Shown one piece after another: positions 34,771 to 44,406 of a stretch of DNA of 64,000 bases. Position 1 is the stretch's first letter, and each line of letters begins with the position of its first letter. This DNA comes from Arthrobacter roseus (GTDB lineage Bacteria > Actinomycetota > Actinomycetes > Actinomycetales > Micrococcaceae). Below the pieces are notes generated by a model. It saw only the letters and a program-made list of their open reading frames with translations. It searched no databases and was not told the DNA's origin. The position numbers and the translations under genes are program-made. The stretch spans positions 310,001 to 374,000 of the forward strand of contig NZ_JAFBCU010000001.1 in NCBI RefSeq assembly GCF_016907875.1, read 5' to 3'.

Positions 34771-36213
34771 TTAGTCCTCGTCGCGTGATTCAGGCTGTTC
34801 CTGCCACCACTCGAGAAGTTTCCGCTCAGCGTCTGCGGCCTCCTGCGGGCCGTTTTCCATTCGTTCTTCCAGCAGGAACTTATACGCACGGCCCACAATG
34901 GGGCCAGGGCGGACTTTCAACAACTCCATGATGCGAGCCCCGTCGAGATCCGGACGGATCGCCGCGAGTTCTTCCTGCTCGGCCAGTGCGGTGACCCGCG
35001 ACTCCAGATCGTCATAGGCGAACGCGAGCCTCTCGGCCTTGCGCCGGTTCCGGGTGGTGACATCGGCGCGTGTCAGCCGGTGAAGCCGCTCAAGGAGGTT
35101 CCCGGCATCATTGACGTACCGGCGCACGGCGGAATCAGTCCACGAAGAATCTCCATAGCCGTAAAAGCGCATGTGCAGCTCCACCAGGCGCGCCACAGCC
35201 TTGATGGAATCATTGTTGAAGCGCAGCTCACGCATCCGCTTCTTCACCAATTTCGACCCGACCACGTCGTGATGCAGGAAGCTCACCGCGCCATCGGATT
35301 CAAACCGGCGAGTAGCCGGCTTGCCCACGTCGTGCATGAGCGCCGCAAACCGCAGCACAAAATCCGGTGCGGGGACGACGCCATCGTTATCGGTTTCCAG
35401 AGCGCACGCCTGATCCAGTACCTGCAGTGAGTGCTGATAGACATCCTTGTGCCGATGGTGTTCGTCCGTCTCGAGCCGGAGGGCGGGGACTTCGGGCAGC
35501 ACGTGGTCCGCAAGACCAGACTCCACGAGGATATCGACGCCGGCACGGGGATTCACCCCGCAGATCAGCTTCACCAGTTCGTCCCGCACCCGCTCAGCCG
35601 AGATGATGTTGATCCGCTCTGCCATGGAGTTCATCGCCGCGCCGACTTCCGGAGCCACCGTCACCTTCAACTGGGAGACAAACCGCGCCGCACGCATCAT
35701 CCGCAACGGATCATCGGAGAACGACGACGACGGCGACCCCGGCGTGCGCAGCACACCTTTGCGCAGGTCTTCGCGGCCACCGAACGGGTCCACCAGCACC
35801 AGGGACGGCAGTTTCAGTGCCATCGCGTTGATCGTGAAATCACGGCGGTAGAGATCGTCCTGAAGCGACGTCCCGAAAACAACCTTTGGTTTGCGCGAAT
35901 CCGGATCGTACGCCTCAGCGCGGTACGTAGTCACTTCGATCATGTGCTCACCACGCCGCATGCCAATGGTTCCGAAATCACGGCCAATCTCCCAGTAGGC
36001 GTCTGCCCACCGTCGGATCACCGCGATGATCTGGTCTGGATCGGCGTCGGAGGTGAAGTCCAGATCCGGTGAAACTCTTCCCAGAAAGAGGTCGCGTACT
36101 GGGCCGCCAACCAGCGACAGTTCATAGCCTCCTGCTGTGAAAATCCTTCCTAGTTCCACGACAACGGGAGGAAGCGGATCAGCGAATGAGGGTTCAACGT
36201 CGGAGTGCACCAT
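34771..36213 (-). CDS. cca: CCA tRNA nucleotidyltransferase
   Basis: Adds the CCA end to tRNAs without template. 480 residues: nucleotidyltransferase head with LVGGPVRDLFLGRVSPDLDFTSDA (GG motif and the two metal-binding Asp), RRDFTINAMAL, the DPFGGREDL and DPLRMMRAARF motifs, and a C-terminal HD domain with FAALMHDVGKP. Class II enzyme with HD, as usual in actinobacteria. Both tRNAs in this window lack an encoded CCA, so the enzyme is needed. It diverges from the Nudix gene by 110 bp. Confidence 0.95.
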   Translation of the reverse strand: MVHSDVEPSFADPLPPVVVELGRIFTAGGYELSLVGGPVRDLFLGRVSPDLDFTSDADPDQIIAVIRRWADAYWEIGRDFGTIGMRRGEHMIEVTTYRAEAYDPDSRKPKVVFGTSLQDDLYRRDFTINAMALKLPSLVLVDPFGGREDLRKGVLRTPGSPSSSFSDDPLRMMRAARFVSQLKVTVAPEVGAAMNSMAERINIISAERVRDELVKLICGVNPRAGVDILVESGLADHVLPEVPALRLETDEHHRHKDVYQHSLQVLDQACALETDNDGVVPAPDFVLRFAALMHDVGKPATRRFESDGAVSFLHHDVVGSKLVKKRMRELRFNNDSIKAVARLVELHMRFYGYGDSSWTDSAVRRYVNDAGNLLERLHRLTRADVTTRNRRKAERLAFAYDDLESRVTALAEQEELAAIRPDLDGARIMELLKVRPGPIVGRAYKFLLEERMENGPQEAADAERKLLEWWQEQPESRDED

Positions 36214-36323
36214 AGTTCCTTAAGCGTGCCAGATAACCGGCCAAACGCCATTACCGGCGGAACGACGACCCACGGGGTAAGGGCGCGGTGCTCATGAACG
36301 ACAAAGATCGTTAGAGTGGATCC

Positions 36324-36854
36324 ATGGCCCGCCCAGTACCGAGTGCTCCCAAGCGGACCCCGTTGACGGTATCAATGGGGAGCACCGGCGTGCCCACAAC
36401 GCACCATTCGCTGCCAACTGTTGAGGAAGTATCCGCCGGCGGCATGGTCGTGGACACCTCTACCCCCGATCTCAGCGTCGCGGTCATCGCCAGGCTCAAT
36501 CGCGGTGGGCGCCTCGAATGGTGTCTGCCCAAGGGGCACCCAGAAGGCAGGGAAACCAACGAGGAAGCTGCAGTCCGGGAAATAGAAGAAGAAACGGGCA
36601 TCGAGGGCCAGATTCTGGCTGCGTTGGGGAGCATCGACTACTGGTTCACCGTCAGCGGTCACCGTGTCCACAAAACGGTTCACCACTACCTCCTGCGTGC
36701 TACGGATGGTGAGTTGACCATCGACAATGACCCGGACCACGAGGCGATCGACGTCGCCTGGGTCCCCTTGAACGGGCTTGGTGGGCGTCTTTCTTTCCCG
36801 AACGAACGTCGGATTGCCGATCTGGCCCGCGACATCCTTCCCCAGTTCCTGTAA
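36324..36854 (+). CDS. Nudix hydrolase
   Basis: A 176-residue protein with a complete Nudix box at residues 71-93: GHPEGRETNEEAAVREIEEETGI, in which the REIEEE glutamates bind magnesium. The N-terminal ~35 residues are disordered and basic. Nudix enzymes split nucleoside-diphosphate-X substrates; the LPKGHPEGRE context resembles the MutT/diadenosine group. It is the first gene of a plus-strand run with murJ, as in many actinobacteria where this order is conserved. Substrate unknown. Confidence 0.9.
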   Translation: MARPVPSAPKRTPLTVSMGSTGVPTTHHSLPTVEEVSAGGMVVDTSTPDLSVAVIARLNRGGRLEWCLPKGHPEGRETNEEAAVREIEEETGIEGQILAALGSIDYWFTVSGHRVHKTVHHYLLRATDGELTIDNDPDHEAIDVAWVPLNGLGGRLSFPNERRIADLARDILPQFL

Positions 36855-36911
36855 CCGCCGCCGCCTGTCGCAAGGGCGGTATCGCCGGCTCTGGTGAGAC
36901 CATAGGAAACG

Positions 36912-38705
36912 ATGACAGAACTAAGCACGGGCGCACTGCCCATTCTTGACCCGGTGTACCCGCGCCGGCGAACGCTCCGTCACACCGACGTCCGCGTTGA
37001 GGCTGGCCCGCAGCCGCAGCACGACGACGGCCAGGAAATGGCTGACAGCGGTGACGGAACGGGCAACATGGCCCGTTCCAGCGCCATCATGGCGGCCGGA
37101 ACCATGACGTCCCGTCTGTTGGGGCTTATGCGCACAGCGCTACTCGCTCTTGCTCTGGGCAATACGGGCTTGATCACGGATATCTTCTCCATCGCGAATG
37201 TGCTGCCTAACTTCATTTATCTGATGGTCGCCGGCGGCCTGTTCAATGCGGTACTCGTTCCACAGGTCATCAAGGCAATCCACCTTCCGGACCGCGGATC
37301 AGATTTCATCAGCCGCATCATGACGCTGACCCTGGTGGTGCTGGCTCCGCTGACCCTGCTGGTGACTCTCGCCGCGCCTCTGATCCTCCAGACGGTGACG
37401 CAGTTGGACGCTAATCAGCTGCCTCTGGCCACCATCTTTGCTTATTGGCTTTTCCCGCAGATCTTCTTCTACGGGCTCTACGCCGTCATGGGGCAGGTCC
37501 TCAACGCCCACGGACGATTCGGGGCGTACATGTGGGCGCCTGCGCTGAACAACGTGGTCGCCATCGCGGGCCTGCTGGTGTTCATCGCCATGTTCGGCAC
37601 CAATCGGGATACCGGTTTCAGTCCGGGCGAGTGGTCCAGCCAGGCCACCGTGGTGCTTGCTGGCAGCACCACTCTGGGCATTGTCCTGCAAGCTCTGATT
37701 CTGATCTGGCCGCTGCGCAAGCTTCGTTTGGGTCTGCGGCCCCAGTTCGGTTTGCGGGGCGTAGGCCTGGGCACGACGGCGCGGGTCGCTAAATGGACCA
37801 TCCTCACGATGCTGGTGGGTAACGGCGCCTACCTGGTCTATACATCGGTGGCCAGTAAGGCATCTTCGCTGCGCAATGACCTCATGGCACAGGATCCGCC
37901 GCAGAATATCGCCGGGCACTTCACCCTCGAAACGGCGTCAATGCTGTACATCATTCCGCATTCAGTCATTGCCTTATCGCTGGCTACTGTCCTCTTCAAC
38001 CGCATGTCGCATTCCTTCACGGACAAGGACCTCGACGGGGTGCGTGAGTCCATTTCCACTGGGCTGCGGACTATTGGGGTGGCAACAGTCTTCTGTTCGG
38101 CGGTTCTGGTGGTGCTGGCCGGACCTATCAGCGTGTTCTTCAGCGGCAGGTCCGACGTCGACGCAGCCATCCAGGCGCAGGTGCTGGTTCTCCTGGCTGT
38201 CAGCGCCCCGTTCTTCAGTTCCACTTTTGTGATGAACCGTGCGTTCTACGCCAATGAGGACGGCCGCACGCCGTTCATCATGCAGGCCATCCTCTCCGTC
38301 GTGGGCGTCTCGATGGCAGTTGCGGCAGGCTTGCTTCCTGCGCAGTTCATCGTCATGGGCCTGGCGGTGGCGTATTCGCTGGGTAATGTGGCCGCCACGA
38401 TCGTGAGTCACATCTTCCTCAAAAGGGAGCTAGGCGATTACGGTGCCGGTCATATTGCCGATGTTCATTTGCGACTTGTTGCGGCCGCTCTCGTGTCGGC
38501 GGCTGTAGGCGGGGGCGCGCTCTGGCTCTTCGGCGGGTACAACACTGACGGATTCGCGTGGCAGAACTACTTCACCGCTGTCGTCGTCGTTGTTGTGTGT
38601 GGCACGCTTATGGGGTTGGTCTACCTGGCGCTCTTGAAAGCGCTGCACGTCAACGAGCTCAAGGACTTCCTGAAGCCACTACTGCGGCGCGTGGGCCGGG
38701 CCTGA
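36912..38705 (+). CDS. murJ: lipid II flippase MurJ
   Basis: Moves lipid II across the membrane for peptidoglycan synthesis. 597 residues: a ~55-residue cytoplasmic lead, then about 14 helices of the MOP fold. Family features include SAIMAAGTMTSRLLGLMRTALLALALG, NFIYLMVAGGLFNAVLVPQV and the NAHGRFGAYMWAPALNNVVAI stretch. The C-terminus is short and cytoplasmic; the mycobacterial-type fused pseudokinase is absent, but the next gene carries a kinase-like segment and an outer domain. Nudix-murJ order is typical for actinobacteria. Confidence 0.94.
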   Translation: MTELSTGALPILDPVYPRRRTLRHTDVRVEAGPQPQHDDGQEMADSGDGTGNMARSSAIMAAGTMTSRLLGLMRTALLALALGNTGLITDIFSIANVLPNFIYLMVAGGLFNAVLVPQVIKAIHLPDRGSDFISRIMTLTLVVLAPLTLLVTLAAPLILQTVTQLDANQLPLATIFAYWLFPQIFFYGLYAVMGQVLNAHGRFGAYMWAPALNNVVAIAGLLVFIAMFGTNRDTGFSPGEWSSQATVVLAGSTTLGIVLQALILIWPLRKLRLGLRPQFGLRGVGLGTTARVAKWTILTMLVGNGAYLVYTSVASKASSLRNDLMAQDPPQNIAGHFTLETASMLYIIPHSVIALSLATVLFNRMSHSFTDKDLDGVRESISTGLRTIGVATVFCSAVLVVLAGPISVFFSGRSDVDAAIQAQVLVLLAVSAPFFSSTFVMNRAFYANEDGRTPFIMQAILSVVGVSMAVAAGLLPAQFIVMGLAVAYSLGNVAATIVSHIFLKRELGDYGAGHIADVHLRLVAAALVSAAVGGGALWLFGGYNTDGFAWQNYFTAVVVVVVCGTLMGLVYLALLKALHVNELKDFLKPLLRRVGRA

Positions 38706-38861
38706 GCAGGACGCCACATCCCGGTATCGCATGGGTAACGGCGGTTGACAGGTAGCATTAAGCCAAAGTTGCGAAAGAAGTTTCGATAACAGTCGCCGGT
38801 GTGCCCACCTTCAAGGGCAGTTCGGCGTCCTATTGTTTTAGCGATTCCGCGGGAGGAACAC

Positions 38862-40211
38862 GTGCCACAACCAGTCGTAGCCGGATCAGTACTGGGCGGG
38901 CGATACAAGGTTACCGGCCACGTTCTGGCCTCCGCCGACGACGACATGGTCCTCGACGGCATCGACCAGGTGTTGAACCGTCCCGTGAGTATCCTCCTTG
39001 CGTCTCCCGCCAATGCCAGCCAGATGACCGCCAGCGCGCGTGAACTCGCAACCGGGGAACGCCCCGGAAACATCCAGGTACTGGACCTCGGGATCAGCGA
39101 GGAACACACGTACCTGGTCACAAGCCAAGCTCAGCCAGCAGACCTGCTCGATCTGGTGATTGAGCAAAACAAGCCATACATTGAACCGTTCTTCACGGAT
39201 ACGCTGGGCTCTGAAATTTTCGGTCATGCCAGGTCCACCGAGCCAATGGTTTACGACGACGACGACGACTATTACGAAGAGCAGGCTCGTAAACAGGGAT
39301 CCGGCCGTAAGTCCCAGCCCCAGTCTGAGCCGCCCCGGCAGGAATCGCCTCGAACTGCGCCCATTGCACCGACGCCCCCAGCCTCTCGTCCCAGCACCTC
39401 TTCCCGCGATGACACCACCGAGCAACGTCAATCCCGCTTCCCCGCTGGAGCCCTCTCTGGTGGCGCTGCGTACAGCGGTGGGAACGAGGATGAATACGAC
39501 GAATACGACGAGCCTCCTGCCGAGCGTGGCAACAAGGTACGCCGGGGCCTGATCGGGGCGGTATTTGCGGCCATCGTTGTAGTCGCCGTTGTATTGGCGG
39601 TCTCGAATCTGGGCAATCTGGGCAATCTTTTCAACGCCGACCCGGTCGCCGGAGACGATCAGAACACTAGCGCTCCAGCCGAATCCGGGACACCGACGCC
39701 GACGCCGTCGAGCAGTGAAAGTGAGACCAGCGAGGAGCAGGAAGCGGTTGCTCCGGAAATAGTGGGGCTCACGCGTCTCGTTCCGAACAATCCGGAGCTC
39801 AACTCAGGTTCGGATGCTGATCTGCCCAAGCTCATCGACAACAATCCAGCCTCCTACTGGCAGAGTTTTGTGTTCGCCAATGACACTTTCGGCGGCTTGG
39901 CTCAGAGCATGGCCCTCGTCGTCAAACTTCAGGAGCCCTCCTCGATCAACCAAGTGGAGATCACCCAGTTGAATGGTGCCGGCGGAAATTTTGAAGTTCT
40001 GCTGAATGAAACTCCCACCCTTGAAGGCGCCCGGCAGGTAGCGCAGAGTAGTTTCACGGGAACCACGCTCACTCTGCCCGTCTCAACACAAGACGGCAAT
40101 ACCGCCAAAGCACAGTACGTGATCGTGAACTTCACCCAGCTGCCGCGCTTGAGCGGAATTCAGGCCGAGTTCCCCTGGGGCCTCCGCATCGCCGAAATCA
40201 AAGTCTCCTAG
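38862..40211 (+). CDS. membrane protein with kinase-like N-terminus and discoidin-like outer domain, MurJ-associated
   Basis: 449 residues from a GTG at 38862 preceded by GGGAGGAACAC. The start GGRYKVTGHVLASADDDMVLDGIDQVLNRPVSILLA resembles the N-lobe of a Ser/Thr pseudokinase but has no catalytic loop. An acidic, low-complexity middle (DDDDDYYEEQ, DEYDEYDEPP) leads to one helix (LIGAVFAAIVVVAVVLAV), a Ser/Thr/Pro linker and a ~150-residue outer domain (LIDNNPASYWQSFVFAND) like the F5/8 or discoidin-type module at the end of mycobacterial MviN. It is probably the split counterpart of the mycobacterial MviN C-terminal half. Partners remain inference. Confidence 0.75.
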   Translation: MPQPVVAGSVLGGRYKVTGHVLASADDDMVLDGIDQVLNRPVSILLASPANASQMTASARELATGERPGNIQVLDLGISEEHTYLVTSQAQPADLLDLVIEQNKPYIEPFFTDTLGSEIFGHARSTEPMVYDDDDDYYEEQARKQGSGRKSQPQSEPPRQESPRTAPIAPTPPASRPSTSSRDDTTEQRQSRFPAGALSGGAAYSGGNEDEYDEYDEPPAERGNKVRRGLIGAVFAAIVVVAVVLAVSNLGNLGNLFNADPVAGDDQNTSAPAESGTPTPTPSSSESETSEEQEAVAPEIVGLTRLVPNNPELNSGSDADLPKLIDNNPASYWQSFVFANDTFGGLAQSMALVVKLQEPSSINQVEITQLNGAGGNFEVLLNETPTLEGARQVAQSSFTGTTLTLPVSTQDGNTAKAQYVIVNFTQLPRLSGIQAEFPWGLRIAEIKVS

Positions 40212-40329
40212 CACCTACAACGTGCTCTATCAGCGGAACGTCACTGCCTCGTACCGTGGAATAACGCGCGACCCCATAAGGTTGTGACCGAGAGATCAAG
40301 AAATCAGTGAGGGAAAGGTCTACCGCATC

Positions 40330-41364
40330 GTGAGCGTCATTACCCCGTCCGGCAGTTCGAACGCGCAGGAAATCCGCGATGTCATCATCGTGGGGTCCGG
40401 CCCCGCTGGTTACACTGCGGCTGTGTACACGGCGCGAGCGAACCTCAAACCCCTACTCATCGCCAGTTCCGTCACCGCGGGCGGCGAGCTGATGAACACT
40501 ACGGACGTCGAGAACTACCCCGGATTCCCAGAAGGTGTCATGGGTCCAGAACTCATGGTGCAGTTCGAAAAGCAGGCGGCCCGATTCGGTACAGAGATCA
40601 TGTTTGAAGACGTCACCTCCGTGGAACTGCAGGGCGACGTCAAGAAGGTCCTGACCGGTTCCGGTGAAACTTTTCTCGCCCGCTCAGTAATCATTTCTAC
40701 TGGCTCGGCTTATCGTGAGCTCGGACTCGAGGACGAGAAGCGCCTCTCAGGGCACGGCGTGAGTTGGTGTGCCACCTGCGACGGGTTCTTCTTCAAAGAC
40801 CAGAACATCGCCGTGATCGGCGGAGGAGACTCCGCCATGGAAGAAGCTCTATTCTTGACCAAATTCGCTCGCAGCGTCACCGTCGTTCATCGCCGCGATA
40901 CCTTGCGTGCGTCCAAGATCATGCAGGACCGCGCTCTAGCGCACCCAAAGATCTCGTTTGCCTGGAACGCCGAAGTAACCGGAATTGATGGGACAACGAA
41001 GGTCACCGCGCTGAACCTTCGCGACCGGGTTAGCGGTGAGGCGTCGTCCCTGCCCGTCACGGGCGTATTTGTCGCGATTGGTAACGACCCCCGGGTCGAC
41101 CTGGTCCGGGCACAGCTCGAGCTGACAGTCGAGGGCACCATCGCAGTTCAGGGCCGCACCTCGATTACTTCGCTTCCCGGAGTGTTCGCAGCCGGTGACG
41201 TCATCGACCCCACGTACCGACAAGCCATTACAGCCTCCGGCTCCGGTTGCGTGGCGGCCATCGACGTCGAACATTACCTCGCCGACCTTGGCGACGCAGT
41301 AGACACCGCAGCTGAAGTTCCAACGCCGGATGCGGAAGCAGTTTCCGAAACCGCCAGCCTTTAA
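40330..41364 (+). CDS. trxB: thioredoxin-disulfide reductase
   Basis: NADPH-dependent reduction of thioredoxin. 344 residues: FAD motif [16 protein letters not shown], redox-active Cys147 and Cys150 in [16 protein letters not shown] motif [13 protein letters not shown], and the final FAD contact [23 protein letters not shown]. The acidic tail after residue 320 is an extension. The GTG start at 40330 lies after GAGGGAAAGG. It is followed by trxA with only 28 bp between, so the pair is one operon. In mycobacteria a sigM/anti-sigma pair sits upstream of trxB; it is absent here. Confidence 0.96.
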   Translation: MSVITPSGSSNAQEIRDVIIVGSGPAGYTAAVYTARANLKPLLIASSVTAGGELMNTTDVENYPGFPEGVMGPELMVQFEKQAARFGTEIMFEDVTSVELQGDVKKVLTGSGETFLARSVIISTGSAYRELGLEDEKRLSGHGVSWCATCDGFFFKDQNIAVIGGGDSAMEEALFLTKFARSVTVVHRRDTLRASKIMQDRALAHPKISFAWNAEVTGIDGTTKVTALNLRDRVSGEASSLPVTGVFVAIGNDPRVDLVRAQLELTVEGTIAVQGRTSITSLPGVFAAGDVIDPTYRQAITASGSGCVAAIDVEHYLADLGDAVDTAAEVPTPDAEAVSETASL

Positions 41365-41392
41365 CAGGACATCATCAAAGGAGCTAATGAGC

Positions 41393-41719
41393 ATGAGCAA
41401 TGCAAAGGCAGTAACTGACGCGTCATTTGATACCGACGTCCTTCAGTCCGACAAACCCGTGATTGTGGACTTCTGGGCTGAGTGGTGCGGTCCGTGCCGG
41501 AAGCTCGGACCCATCCTGGACGAGATGTCCGTAGAGCACGCGGACACGATCGACGTCGTTAAGCTGAATGTAGATGAGAACCCAGCAATCGCGGCGCAGT
41601 ACGGCATCACCTCAATTCCTGCCGTCTACGTCTTTCAGAACGGCAAGGTGGCCGCCAAGTCAATTGGTGCCAAGCCAAAGCAGGTCCTAGAAACGGAATT
41701 TGCGGAGTTCCTGAAGTAG
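41393..41719 (+). CDS. trxA: thioredoxin
   Basis: Small dithiol reductant, 108 residues, with the active site WAEWCGPCRK (Cys32, Cys35) and the cis-proline loop ITSIPAVYVFQNG. Two ATGs are possible (41387 and 41393); the GGAG at about 41380 is better spaced for the second. It is co-transcribed with trxB and ends before an intrinsic terminator at 41772-41820. Confidence 0.96.
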   Translation: MSNAKAVTDASFDTDVLQSDKPVIVDFWAEWCGPCRKLGPILDEMSVEHADTIDVVKLNVDENPAIAAQYGITSIPAVYVFQNGKVAAKSIGAKPKQVLETEFAEFLK

Positions 41720-41771
41720 CCACATGGGCCGATCTTAAGCCCCCAAGCACTGTCTTAGTGCGGCTCGAAGG

Positions 41772-41820
41772 TGCCGACGTGTTGTCATCCCTGATGCGGA
41801 GCGACAAGCGTCGGCATTTT
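41772..41820 (+). terminator. intrinsic terminator after trxA
   Basis: TGCCGACG and CGTCGGCA (8-bp outer stem) with inner TTGTC/GACAA pairing are followed by TTTT, 53 bp after the trxA stop. Confidence 0.75.
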
Positions 41821-42066
41821 CTGTTAACGTTGACTCTATCGCTTTTTAACAACCTTTATAGATTGTTTTTTCGCACGATGATTGGACGGAGCGCCAGGAA
41901 ATAGAGATGTAGACAGATACACGTTTTCCCCATGTGATTGTCCCTCGTCCCAGGAAGGGGACGGGGATGATCGTGGGTGACGAACGTCTATCAGACAGCA
42001 AGCCACTGCACACCATGGTTGTTGAGCTGACCGAGTGCGACCAAAGCGCGAAACCTTCCTTTTAGG

Positions 42067-42080
42067 GTTTCACGTGAAAC
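42067..42080. promoter_or_regulatory. parS site 1
   Basis: GTTTCACGTGAAAC, exact 14-bp core of the bacterial centromere site bound by ParB, in intergenic DNA. Confidence 0.93.
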
Positions 42081-42402
42081 ATGATGAAGAGCTACTTGGG
42101 CGGGTCCGCGGCGTTGCGGACAAGTGAAAACGTAAATATTGTCGATGGTTCAGGGTAGTTACGTATCGACAAGCCTCAGAGCCAGAGCTTAGAGCATGCT
42201 GATGTCGAACAGGAGCATTCCATGCTGTCGCCACGCATGACGCGAACAACCGCGTCTATAGTTCTTAGACTGAGTGCCGATCTTAGAGCCCAGCTCGTAC
42301 CAGCCCGTGATATCGAATCTGTTCCTCTGGATCATTGTGTTCGCATCGTAGGGGCTGAATCGACGGGCACCTGCAGCGCGGTGACCAGCACGACCTATGT
42401 CC

Positions 42403-42416
42403 GTTTCACGTGAAAC
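42403..42416. promoter_or_regulatory. parS site 2
   Basis: GTTTCACGTGAAAC, exact core, intergenic. Confidence 0.93.
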
Positions 42417-42926
42417 AAGGCATCAGAGCGTTGCCCTCCAATACTCACGTCAACGAACGTTCGAGAATGACACAGCTTTCCAGCGCAGAGAGATTAGAGG
42501 CATACGTTGTACATCGTTCCTTGACCGACGAGTAATCTCGGTGTGCGGCGAAGAGAAGAAATGCGGCAGCTGCGGGCTTAGCTCTCGGACCGACACATTG
42601 CAGGCCGAGAAGCAGGTATCCCAACGCCGTGGATCAGACTGAGCATCGATTCACACCCTAACCCGAAGGTACGCCGTCAAGTGCCAGCCACCTTGCGGCG
42701 GTATTGCTTGCTGACCAATGCGGTCCCTGTGACGAAAAGCTTCGCCAGTACCAAAACTGCCTTCGTAGACCAGGTTGGTCTCTCAAAGATGAACAACCGC
42801 CTCGGGACTGGCTTCCAGTACCGATTCATTGCGTTCGACCCGAATCATCACCGCTGCACAGCGGAAGCCGAGCACCCTGACTCTGAGAGCGGCCGAACCG
42901 GCCATGAGTCCGACCACCTTGGAGTG

Positions 42927-42940
42927 GTTTCACGTGAAAC
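42927..42940. promoter_or_regulatory. parS site 3
   Basis: GTTTCACGTGAAAC, exact core, intergenic, about 90 bp beyond the 3' end of parB. Confidence 0.93.
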
Positions 42941-43014
42941 ACTCCTCTCGGGTGATTATCGAGGGTACAACAGACCATCAGACGCACTGCGCCCATCCGC
43001 GAAGTATTGCTCTA

Positions 43015-44313
43015 TTACTCCGAGGAGGGGGAAAGGACGCCCATAATGCGGTTTAGATCGTCCACAGACGCAAACTCGATGCTTACCTTCCCCTTCTTGG
43101 CGCCCAGGGTGATTTTCACACTTGTCTCCAGCCGATCTGCAAGCGAACTCTCCAAGTAGTCCAGACGCTCATGTCTAGCACCTGCACGTGGCTTATTGGT
43201 ACGAGCAGGCCTTCTTAACCCATCGCTCAACGCCACCAGTTCTTCAGTTGCGCGGACGGACAGACCCTCGGCCACAATCTTCTGGGCCATCTTCTCCATG
43301 TCTGCGTGATCCTCTAGGGCCAGAAGGGCACGAGCATGGCCGGCAGAAAGGACTCCGGCCGCAAGACGCCGTTGAACAAGCGGCGGCAATTTCATGAGTC
43401 GCAGTGTATTTGAGATTTGCGGACGCGAGCGGCCGATGCGTTCAGCTAGTTCATCGTGGGAACAGCCAAAATCGTCGAGAAGTTGCCGATATGCAGCTGC
43501 TTCCTCAAGTGGATTGAGTTGGCTTCGGTGCAAGTTCTCCAGGAGTGCGTCTCTGAGCAAAGCGTCGTCGTCGGTCGATCTGATGATCGCTGGAATACTC
43601 TGCAAACCAGCTTCTTGGGCCGCCCTCCAGCGGCGTTCACCCATGACAAGCTCATACGTGCGGTCGCCAGCCTCTTGTGAAGGACGAACGACGATAGGCT
43701 GCAGTACTCCAATCTCGCGAATGGAATGAACGAGCTCCGCCATGTCGTCCTCATCAAAGACGTTACGAGGCTGTTTGCGGTTTGGGTGGATTGAGGTAAC
43801 CGGCACCTCAGCGAATTGAGCACCGGGGACTGGAAGAAGTGTTTCACGTGAAACATCGACAACCTCCGCAGCGGCCCGACGTTTGCCCCGCACAATTCCA
43901 TCGTCTCCAGCCGTCTTCGGCACACCGGGACCCTGATCCCGCGTCGCTGGAGTAGCGAAAGTATCGCTGTTGTCTCCTCCCCGTTGCGCTGACCCTCGCT
44001 TTGCAGCTTCACTGGCCAGCTGGGCACCGGGTGCACGTTTCGCCGTTGCAGGAGGCCCCTCCTTCTCCATCGCCGCACCTGAGGAAGGAGTTACGACTAC
44101 ATCCTCGCCGACTTGCCCAGACTCGAACCCTAAGGGCTCTGAGCCCGTTGATGAAGCTAACGACCCAGGGGCTGTGGGGAAGAATACGTCATCTACTGGG
44201 CGTCCTGTTCGACGACGAGGCTGCTCCTGATCGTCTCCAGTAGGAGAGATTTCAGCACTACTCGGAATGAGCGCTCCAAGTCCACGGCCCAAACCACGAC
44301 GCTTCTCAACCAT
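43015..44313 (-). CDS. parB: chromosome partitioning protein ParB
   Basis: CTP-dependent DNA clamp that loads at parS and spreads. 432 residues from the ATG at 44313 (AAGGAAACC upstream): N-terminal [19 protein letters not shown] is the ParA-contact motif, then a long disordered stretch, the CTP-binding domain [21 protein letters not shown] with [13 protein letters not shown], the HTH ([29 protein letters not shown]), and the C-terminal dimer domain ending near residue 432. A parS site lies inside its own gene (43841-43854), read as VSRET. parA is 93 bp upstream on the same strand. Confidence 0.96.
   Translation of the reverse strand: MVEKRRGLGRGLGALIPSSAEISPTGDDQEQPRRRTGRPVDDVFFPTAPGSLASSTGSEPLGFESGQVGEDVVVTPSSGAAMEKEGPPATAKRAPGAQLASEAAKRGSAQRGGDNSDTFATPATRDQGPGVPKTAGDDGIVRGKRRAAAEVVDVSRETLLPVPGAQFAEVPVTSIHPNRKQPRNVFDEDDMAELVHSIREIGVLQPIVVRPSQEAGDRTYELVMGERRWRAAQEAGLQSIPAIIRSTDDDALLRDALLENLHRSQLNPLEEAAAYRQLLDDFGCSHDELAERIGRSRPQISNTLRLMKLPPLVQRRLAAGVLSAGHARALLALEDHADMEKMAQKIVAEGLSVRATEELVALSDGLRRPARTNKPRAGARHERLDYLESSLADRLETSVKITLGAKKGKVSIEFASVDDLNRIMGVLSPSSE
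43841..43854. promoter_or_regulatory. parS site 4, inside parB
   Basis: GTTTCACGTGAAAC, exact core within the coding region. The codons read Val-Ser-Arg-Glu-Thr on the minus strand, in the unstructured linker between the N-terminal motif and the CTP domain. Confidence 0.93.
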
Positions 44314-44406
44314 ATGGTTTCCTTCCACAGCACACGCCTCCAGATACGGAGGCATTGATTTCAATGAAACCAAGTCTAGTGCCAGTGGAGCAAAACAGGT
44401 CTGAAG

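Larger units (their letters stand above)
41821..43014. other. 1.2-kb gene-poor centromere-like region with three parS sites
   Basis: No frame here has a family match, ribosome binding site or coding-like composition over more than ~100 codons. It holds three perfect parS cores and lies next to parB. Short frames such as 42681-43046 plus and a hydrophobic minus-strand frame near 42830-42670 could be remnants of a lost gene. The region most likely serves ParB loading. Confidence 0.6.

Noticed and set aside
35431-36072. 213-codon plus-strand frame opposite cca
   Set aside because: Antisense to cca and without any conserved pattern.
39160-39552. Alternative frame inside the MurJ-associated gene
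   Set aside because: It overlaps a better-supported frame with a good ribosome binding site and domain structure.
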